Assembly (NCBI GenBank): GCA_943913335.1
Contig: CALTXS010000066.1
Span: forward strand, 1 to 6,323
Direction: 5' to 3'
Source: an uncultured Lysobacter sp.
GTDB taxonomy: Bacteria > Pseudomonadota > Gammaproteobacteria > Xanthomonadales > Xanthomonadaceae
DNA: 6,323 bases
Below, in pieces: positions 1 through 4,076 of the stretch (position 1 is its first letter; each line of letters starts with the position of its first letter). A program made the translations under genes and the position numbers. The notes beneath the pieces were generated by a model. It ran no database searches and was not told the origin of the DNA. It saw nothing but the letters and a program-made list of their open reading frames with translations.

Positions 1-55
1 GCGTGCATGGCGTGCGGACGGTAGGACCGAACAAGCCCGCCAATCTCAGCCGATA

Positions 56-604
56 TTACGGGCTGGATGAGGTCGTGGCAGCGGCGACAGCAGCAGCGAC
101 GGCGATACCGCCGACTACGGCGACCGTAGCGACCGAAACGCCCAGTGCGCCGGCCACACCAGCGAGACCGCCAGCCACACCTGCGCCAACGCCTGCACCG
201 GCAGCAGCGGCGCCAGCACCTGCTGCGCCAGCACCTGCACCAGCGGCTGCGCCGGAAGCACCTGCGCCAGCACCTGCACCAGCACCTGCACCTGCACCGG
301 CGGATGCGCCGGCGCTAGAACCAGCGCCTGCACCGGCCGAAGTGGTGCTACCGGCAGTACCGGTGGTGCCCGAGGTGGAGCCGGCACCGGTTTGCGGTTG
401 TGCTTGAGCGACCAGTTGGTTGCTGTTTTGGCCGCAGGTGACCAGATTACGGGTGGCGAAAGTGCGTTGAACGTTGGCCGGCACGCAGGCCGACTTGCTC
501 ACGACAGCCTTGGCCGGGAGCTTGGTGACAGCAGCTGTGTTCGCGTTGGCGGCGAACATGCCAACGGCAAGCGCTGCGACAGCAATGGAAACTACAAGCT
601 TCAT
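56..604 (-). CDS. Small secreted Ala/Gly-repeat protein, GfcA-like architecture
   Basis: The product is 182 residues. Residues 1-21 form a signal peptide (MKLVVSIAVAALAVGMFAANA, cut likely after ANA). A short region with two cysteines (C40, C57) and a Thr/Ser/Gly stretch (about 72-90) come next. Then follows a long Ala-Gly repeat (about 90-140) and a hydrophobic stretch (about 143-177) ending TTSSSP. This order of signal peptide, low-complexity Thr/Gly/Ala segment and C-terminal hydrophobic segment resembles GfcA, the small first protein of the E. coli group 4 capsule operon, which also contains Wza and Wzc homologues. The similarity is of layout; homology is unproven. The ATG at 604 is preceded by AAGGGG (618-613) at eight bases; an in-frame TTG lies six bases earlier. 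It has its own 173-bp upstream spacer, so it may be transcribed separately from the preceding gene. Confidence 0.75.
   Translation of the reverse strand: MKLVVSIAVAALAVGMFAANANTAAVTKLPAKAVVSKSACVPANVQRTFATRNLVTCGQNSNQLVAQAQPQTGAGSTSGTTGTAGSTTSAGAGAGSSAGASAGAGAGAGAGAGAGASGAAAGAGAGAAGAGAAAAGAGVGAGVAGGLAGVAGALGVSVATVAVVGGIAVAAAVAAATTSSSP
181..345. repeat. Low-complexity tandem-like repeat encoding Ala-Gly
   Basis: The + strand repeats units of the type CCAGCACCTG and GCACCTGCACCA. TGCGCCAGCACCTG occurs at 224-237 and 263-276, with a one-base variant (TGCACCAGCACCTG) at 275-288. On the minus strand these encode Ala-Gly dipeptides in the GfcA-like protein. Units of six or twelve bases keep the reading frame, so slippage would change protein length without switching the gene off. 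Confidence 0.7.
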
Positions 605-777
605 GTACAAAACCCCTTAAAAATACGAAAAATCAACAACAAACTACCCAGCTACAGGAGCTTGTATAGACGTCTGAGAACTAATACTACCGCGCCAGTC
701 TAGCAGAAAATTGAGGAACGTGTCACAGGCAAGAAAAACTTCACTTGGATGAGAAAGATTTCCATTGGCCGCAGGGA

Positions 778-1884
778 TTACAACCGCCGGAAATCGGCGA
801 TATCCACCGTTAGGCGGCCGCTGTACTGGCGCTCGACCAGGTTGCGGCCCCCATCACGGAAGGCCAGGCGTTGGCCGACACATCCGGCGGGGACTGTGAA
901 ATTCAGGACCGCGCGTTGCAGGCCGCGGCGCACTGGGCCGCCGACCTCGAGGCGGGCGAGCTCACGGGGGCCGCCGGCGGTGCAGGAGACCGTCCAGGCG
1001 AAGGGGCGCTCGGCGCCGGTCTCATCGCGGGTCAGGAGAGAGACCCGGTAGCGGCCGGGGGCCAGGGTCAGGTCCTGGTACGGACCGTTGACGGTGACCG
1101 AGCGGCCCAGAAAGTCCATCGCCACGGATTGCTTGCCGGCCAGGGGCTGGACCGTGGAGTAGCTGGCATCGGCGCCGGGCATGGTGGGCAGACGCCAGCC
1201 GAAGGCGCCTTCGACGGGGCCACGTTCAAAGCCGGGGTCGTAGACCAGTTGATCGGCGTCGGTGTGCGGGACCGAGTCGAGCCAGTAAGACCGTGCGACG
1301 GCGACCAGGCCGGGCTGGCGGGCGAGCTCGGCGACAAAGGCCGGACCCCAGTTCGGCTTGGCGGCCAGGCGTTGGCGCATGGCCTGCTGCATTTCCGGCA
1401 GAGTCATGAGCGGAGCGACCTGGCGCGCGGCCTCGGTGGCGATTTGCGGGACATCGCGCAGGAGCGCGTCGAGGTGTTGCGAGGCCAGCGGTGCACTACC
1501 CTGCGCCAAGGCGTCTTCGAACAGGTAGATGCGGGTCATGCGATCGCGCGGGGCCCAACGCACGGCGGCGTTGATCAGGGCGCGGTAGCCGTCAATATTG
1601 CCCTGATCGGCGGTGGCGACGGCCATGACGCGGTAGGCACGGCCATCGACGGGGCGATCGGCGAGTGCGGCGGTTGCTAGGGGGACGAGCGAAGCACCGG
1701 CCAGCTGCCCGGATTCGAGGGCGGAGACGGCGTGATCGGCGCCCAGGGGCGCATCGAAATTGAGGTCCACGCGGGCGGTGTAATAGGCCAGTCCCAGCAT
1801 CGCAAAGACGGCAGCCAGTCCGGCCAGCAGAGGCAGCGGCTTGAGCAGCGCGGTAGAAGCGGCAGTCGGAGCGGCAGGCGTCAT
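778..1884 (-). CDS. Membrane-anchored protein with helical-repeat and C-terminal beta-sandwich-like regions
   Basis: I do not recognise a named family. The ATG at 1884 overlaps the wecA stop (ATGA), giving 368 residues and probable translational coupling; a longer frame back to 2004 would run deep inside wecA and is unlikely. A short Ala-rich cytoplasmic tail leads to one membrane segment (about 16-36). The middle (about 50-200) is helical, Ala/Leu/Arg-rich and resembles degenerate tetratricopeptide repeats. The C-terminal part (about 213-368) begins DPGFERGPVEGAFGWRL and is strand-rich, like a carbohydrate-binding jelly roll. Its two cysteines (C301, C335) could form a disulfide if, as the topology suggests, this part is periplasmic. 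Comparable proteins occur in polysaccharide clusters and may scaffold or bind the glycan; that role is inferred from context and layout. The gene ends with TAA and no clear terminator follows. Confidence 0.8.
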   Translation of the reverse strand: MTPAAPTAASTALLKPLPLLAGLAAVFAMLGLAYYTARVDLNFDAPLGADHAVSALESGQLAGASLVPLATAALADRPVDGRAYRVMAVATADQGNIDGYRALINAAVRWAPRDRMTRIYLFEDALAQGSAPLASQHLDALLRDVPQIATEAARQVAPLMTLPEMQQAMRQRLAAKPNWGPAFVAELARQPGLVAVARSYWLDSVPHTDADQLVYDPGFERGPVEGAFGWRLPTMPGADASYSTVQPLAGKQSVAMDFLGRSVTVNGPYQDLTLAPGRYRVSLLTRDETGAERPFAWTVSCTAGGPRELARLEVGGPVRRGLQRAVLNFTVPAGCVGQRLAFRDGGRNLVERQYSGRLTVDIADFRRL

Positions 1885-2996
1885 GGGTTCGGCTCGATAG
1901 GCGCGGGCATCTTGCGACGCCCCAGTAGACCCGTATTGTACAGAGTGCGGAAGAAGGTCAGTGCACGGGCGCGCGGACGGGTCAGCCAGAACCAGGCCAG
2001 GCAAAGGACCGCAAAGGCGACCAGCAGCAATGGCGTGGGGACATTGAAGCGCATGGCCTGACCGGCGAGCAGGCCGCAGATCAGACTGAAACCCGACAGC
2101 ACCAGCGCAGTCTGGGTGGGGCCGAAACCGGCTTCCATCATGATGTGGTGGATGTGATTGCGGTCGGCGGCGAACGGCGACTTGCCGTTACGCACACGGC
2201 GGAACATCAGGACCAGCGTGTCCATCACGGGGATGGGCAGGAACCACAGCGCCAGCGCCGGGCTGACCGGATGCACCGGGTTCTGCGACAGACGGAACAC
2301 CTGCCAGGCAATCACAAAGCCCAGGAACGCGCTTCCGGCGTTGCCCAGAAAGACCTTGGCCTTGGCCTGCCAGCGAAAGCGCATATTAAAGACCAGGAAG
2401 GCCAACATGGCGCCGATCAGGATCCACTGCCTCTCGGCGATCACGGTGTTGCCGGAATACAGCGCCGCGGCGCCAATCATGATCAGGGCGGCGGTGACCA
2501 GCAGGCCGGCCAGGCCATCGGCCCCGTCGACCATGTTGATGGCGTTGATCAGACCGACCGTGGCAAAGACGGTAAACGGCACCGACACGATGCCGAGCGA
2601 GAACTGCTCAATGCCGAAGGCCGGGCCTAGCTGCTCGATCCGCACGTGGGCGCCGTAGATCATGATCAGCGCGGCCACAACCTGGATGCCGATGCGCCAG
2701 TACCAGCGCAGGTCGTACTTGTCGTCGGCCAGGCCGGTGACGATCAGCAGCACCGAGGCCGCAAAGAACGACCACAGCTCGCGGTCCAACGCGGCTAGAG
2801 AGAAAGTTTGGGCGGTGGCGATGCCGATGGCCACGGCCAGCCCACCCGTAACGGGCGTCGGATGTGCATGATCTTTGCGGCCCACCGGATGATCAAGCAG
2901 GTTCAGTTTGCGCGCCACCGGCTGCAAGATCAGCAGAACGATGACCGTCACCGCGGCCGCCAGCAGCCCGCGCTCGATGCCCAACCCGTTAAACAC
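1881..2996 (-). CDS. wecA: WecA/MraY-family undecaprenyl-phosphate sugar-1-phosphate transferase
   Basis: This 371-residue polytopic inner-membrane enzyme would start polysaccharide synthesis by moving a sugar-1-phosphate, probably N-acetylglucosamine or a related HexNAc, from its UDP donor to undecaprenyl phosphate. It has roughly ten hydrophobic segments and the family landmarks in order: HPVGRKDHAHPTPVTGG (36-52), DDKYD (91-95), NAINMVDGADGL (151-162), LGNAGS (217-222) and the cytoplasmic RNHIHH (279-284). In LGNAGS an Asn (N219, codon AAC) stands where WecA-like enzymes usually have Asp. The start is GTG at 2996, preceded by AGGA four bases upstream. The gene overlaps the next one by ATGA at its end. 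The 133-bp gap to the cassette holds only a weak possible minus-strand promoter (TTGTCA 3049-3044, TAAACA 3027-3022). The sugar specificity cannot be read from the sequence, so wecA is a family-level symbol. Confidence 0.9.
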   Translation of the reverse strand: MFNGLGIERGLLAAAVTVIVLLILQPVARKLNLLDHPVGRKDHAHPTPVTGGLAVAIGIATAQTFSLAALDRELWSFFAASVLLIVTGLADDKYDLRWYWRIGIQVVAALIMIYGAHVRIEQLGPAFGIEQFSLGIVSVPFTVFATVGLINAINMVDGADGLAGLLVTAALIMIGAAALYSGNTVIAERQWILIGAMLAFLVFNMRFRWQAKAKVFLGNAGSAFLGFVIAWQVFRLSQNPVHPVSPALALWFLPIPVMDTLVLMFRRVRNGKSPFAADRNHIHHIMMEAGFGPTQTALVLSGFSLICGLLAGQAMRFNVPTPLLLVAFAVLCLAWFWLTRPRARALTFFRTLYNTGLLGRRKMPAPIEPNP

Positions 2997-3050
2997 TTTG
3001 TCCTACACCCCGTTTACTCAGTGTTTAGGTTAACGGATAGTGATGACAAT

Positions 3051-3079
3051 TTGGCTAAGAAAAATACTCGCAGTAGGAT
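3051..3079 (+). promoter_or_regulatory. Candidate sigma70-like promoter facing the cassette gene
   Basis: TTGGCT (3051-3056) and TAGGAT (3074-3079) are separated by 17 bp; each matches the consensus at four of six positions. Transcription would start inside or near the hairpin at 3079-3121 and read into the cassette gene. The cassette itself has no room for a promoter in its 21-nt leader, and cassettes normally borrow one. It is a pattern match only; a chance match in this AT-richer spacer is quite possible. Confidence 0.35.
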
Positions 3080-3121
3080 AATTGCCTCCGCCCCATTGTT
3101 TAATGGGGACGGAGGCAATTA
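3079..3121. repeat. Strong imperfect palindrome, REP/RAYT-repeat-like hairpin
   Basis: The left arm TAATTGCCTCCGCCCCATT (3079-3097) pairs with 3102-3121 over 19 bp, with GTTT as the loop and a single bulged A3109. The right arm carries GGGGACGGAGGCAATTA. Motifs of the type GGGG.C.GAG..CAATT in intergenic hairpins remind me of repeats linked to REP-associated tyrosine transposases in GC-rich proteobacteria, but copy number cannot be tested here. No T-run follows on either strand, so it is not a classic intrinsic terminator. Before the cassette arrived it would have lain about 15 bp downstream of the wzc stop, between wzc and wecA. It ends eight bases before the cassette boundary. Confidence 0.75.
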
Positions 3122-3140
3122 ATTTAGAGTTAGAACTCAG

Positions 3141-3144
3141 AGGG
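3141..3144 (+). promoter_or_regulatory. Ribosome binding site fixing the GTG start of the cassette gene
   Basis: AGGG (within AGAGGGA, 3139-3145) lies six bases before GTG 3151. It is inside the 21-nt cassette leader, so the ribosome site travels with the gene. This supports the GTG over the in-frame ATG at 3103, which lies in the hairpin and outside the cassette. Confidence 0.7.
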
Positions 3145-3150
3145 AAATCC

Positions 3151-4014
3151 GTGGCATATCAAGCAGCTGTCATCCCGGTAATGATCGCCTCCCCAGGAGA
3201 CGTGCATGAATATCGCAGTGTTGTTCGCGACGTACTTCACGAGTGGAACTACATCAATTCAGTTGCTTCGAATGCAGTTCTAATGCCAGTTGGGTGGGAA
3301 ACCCACTCCTCTCCTGAACTTGGAGCAGAACCGCAGGAACTGATCAATGATCGAATATTGGAAGAATGTGATCTTCTCATCGGAATCTTCTGGACGAGAC
3401 TCGGGACACCCACCACGGCGGCTCCAAGCGGAACGGTAGAAGAGATCCAACGTCACGTTAAGTCCGGCAAACCTGCCATGGTCTACTTTTCATCAGCCCC
3501 CGCCGCCCTAGATACAGTTGACCCTGCGCAATACGCAGAGTTGAAGGAGTTTCGGGAGTGGTGTAAGTCTCAGGGACTAATTGAAATGTTTAATCATGGA
3601 CTTGACCTGCAGACAAAGCTGCGCAGGCAACTTCAAATTGCAATATTAAAGAACCCACACCTTCAAGGCTTGTTAGGTCAGTCTGCTACCGGCGCGGGAA
3701 CACCAACGATCACGGGCTCGGCACCAAACCCGCTTCGGCAGCTCGCAGATTCTTTGACTGAGGAAGCGCGTCAGCTTCTAGTAGAGGCAGTGGCTGGACG
3801 CGGCGACATCCTCAAGCTTGCCACTCTCGGTGGCCGATTCATCCAAACAAACAACAAGTCATTCGGCGGCGGCGCAGACCATAGAGCCTCAATGCGTTGG
3901 GAGTATGCTCTCGACCAGCTTGTTTCCGCAGGCCTAGTTGTTGCGCGCGGAGACAAGGGGCAGGTGTATGAAGTGACTGACCCTGGCTATCAGCTAGCGG
4001 ATCTTCTCGGCTGA
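3151..4014 (+). CDS. Cassette-borne DUF4062-like (TIR-like) protein with C-terminal winged helix
   Basis: The product is 287 residues, with no signal peptide or membrane segment. The N-terminal 170 residues match a DUF4062-type family I recognise by its motifs: MIASPGDV (11-18), WETHSSPELG (49-58), CDLLIGIFWTRLGTPT (73-88), SGTVEEI (93-99) and GKPAMVYFSS (106-115). This alternating strand-helix pattern is of the TIR or nucleoside deoxyribosyltransferase kind, and SGTVEEI resembles the GT..E motif that holds the catalytic Glu in deoxyribosyltransferases. A linker (about 175-195) leads to a likely winged-helix domain (about 200-287). I inferred the GTG start: it follows AGAGGGA at 3139-3145, gives the family's usual start (AYQA.V..VMIASP), and is the first usable start inside the cassette. 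An extended frame begins at TTG 3082 within a hairpin outside the cassette. Such proteins are thought to act in stress or phage-conflict responses, but the substrate here is unknown. Codon use is less GC-rich than the flanks, consistent with transfer. Confidence 0.85.
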   Translation: MAYQAAVIPVMIASPGDVHEYRSVVRDVLHEWNYINSVASNAVLMPVGWETHSSPELGAEPQELINDRILEECDLLIGIFWTRLGTPTTAAPSGTVEEIQRHVKSGKPAMVYFSSAPAALDTVDPAQYAELKEFREWCKSQGLIEMFNHGLDLQTKLRRQLQIAILKNPHLQGLLGQSATGAGTPTITGSAPNPLRQLADSLTEEARQLLVEAVAGRGDILKLATLGGRFIQTNNKSFGGGADHRASMRWEYALDQLVSAGLVVARGDKGQVYEVTDPGYQLADLLG

Positions 4015-4015
4015 G

Positions 4016-4070
4016 TTCTAACAATTCATTGAAGCCGACGCCGCTCCGCGGCGCGGCTTAACTCAAGCCG
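4016..4070 (+). repeat. attC recombination site of the integron cassette (59-base element)
   Basis: The site begins two bases after the stop codon. R'' is TTCTAAC (4016-4022), followed by spacer AATTC. L'' is ATTGAAGC (4028-4035) with unpaired G4031. The stem is AAGCCG, bulged A4038, then CGCCGC (4039-4044); the loop is TCC; the return arm is GCGGCG plus CGGCTT (4048-4059). L' is GCTTAAC (4056-4062), and the spacer TCAAGCC leads to G4070, the first base of R'. The remaining R' bases (TTAGAA) are at the cassette's other end (3130-3135), giving a site of about 61 bp. This box order, the extrahelical G and the GC-rich imperfect stem are the structural signals integron integrases read on folded single-stranded DNA. 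From memory, the sequence is very close to aadA-type attC sites. The hairpin might also terminate transcription from the cassette, though no T-run follows. Confidence 0.9.
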
Positions 4071-4076
4071 TAGCTG

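Larger units (their letters stand above)
3130..4070 (+). mobile_element. Single integron gene cassette inserted in the polysaccharide locus
   Basis: This 941-bp unit has every part of a mobile gene cassette. At the left edge is the core G|TTAGAAC (3129-3136). A 21-nt leader is followed by one ORF (3151-4014) that nearly fills the unit, then an attC recombination site ending at G4070. Joining G4070 to T3130, as in the free circle, restores R' = GTTAGAA, the exact complement of R'' TTCTAAC (4016-4022). It lies opposite to the host operon and its codons are less GC-biased than the neighbours. No second attC, attI-like site or intI gene is visible in the window, so it appears to be a solitary cassette at a secondary site. 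The anatomy is seen directly; mobilisation by an integron integrase is inferred from the well-known cassette structure. The main alternative is the edge of a larger array, which the flanking polysaccharide genes argue against. Confidence 0.88.

Noticed and set aside
34..64. Inverted repeat AGCCCG/CGGGCT around the stop of the small secreted gene as terminator
   Set aside because: Arms are only 6 bp with a 19-base loop and no T-run; this is easily chance in GC-rich DNA.
3..407. Plus-strand frame rich in Pro-Ala repeats
   Set aside because: It mirrors the Ala-Gly repeat DNA of the minus-strand secreted protein, which has a real signal peptide, ribosome site and start; the plus frame has no ribosome site or recognisable domain.
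668..675. AGACGTCT palindrome in the 605-777 spacer as an operator
   Set aside because: An 8-bp perfect palindrome without extended arms or a convincing nearby promoter is not enough; a TATACA beside it lacks a matching -35 box.
871..1680. Long plus-strand open frame opposite the membrane-anchored protein gene
   Set aside because: It is a GC-bias shadow: Gly/Asp/His-rich with no domain, and antisense to a gene coupled to wecA.
1885..2004. Longer N-terminus for the gene after wecA
   Set aside because: It would overlap wecA by over 120 bp; the ATG at 1884 gives a classic ATGA junction followed directly by the membrane anchor.
3082..3150. Upstream TTG (3082) or ATG (3103) start for the cassette gene
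   Set aside because: Both lie in the hairpin outside the cassette boundary with no ribosome site; the added residues do not fit the family start.
2997..4076. Insertion sequence or transposon carrying the DUF4062-like gene
   Set aside because: No transposase and no terminal inverted repeats or target duplication fit; attC boundaries explain the unit fully.
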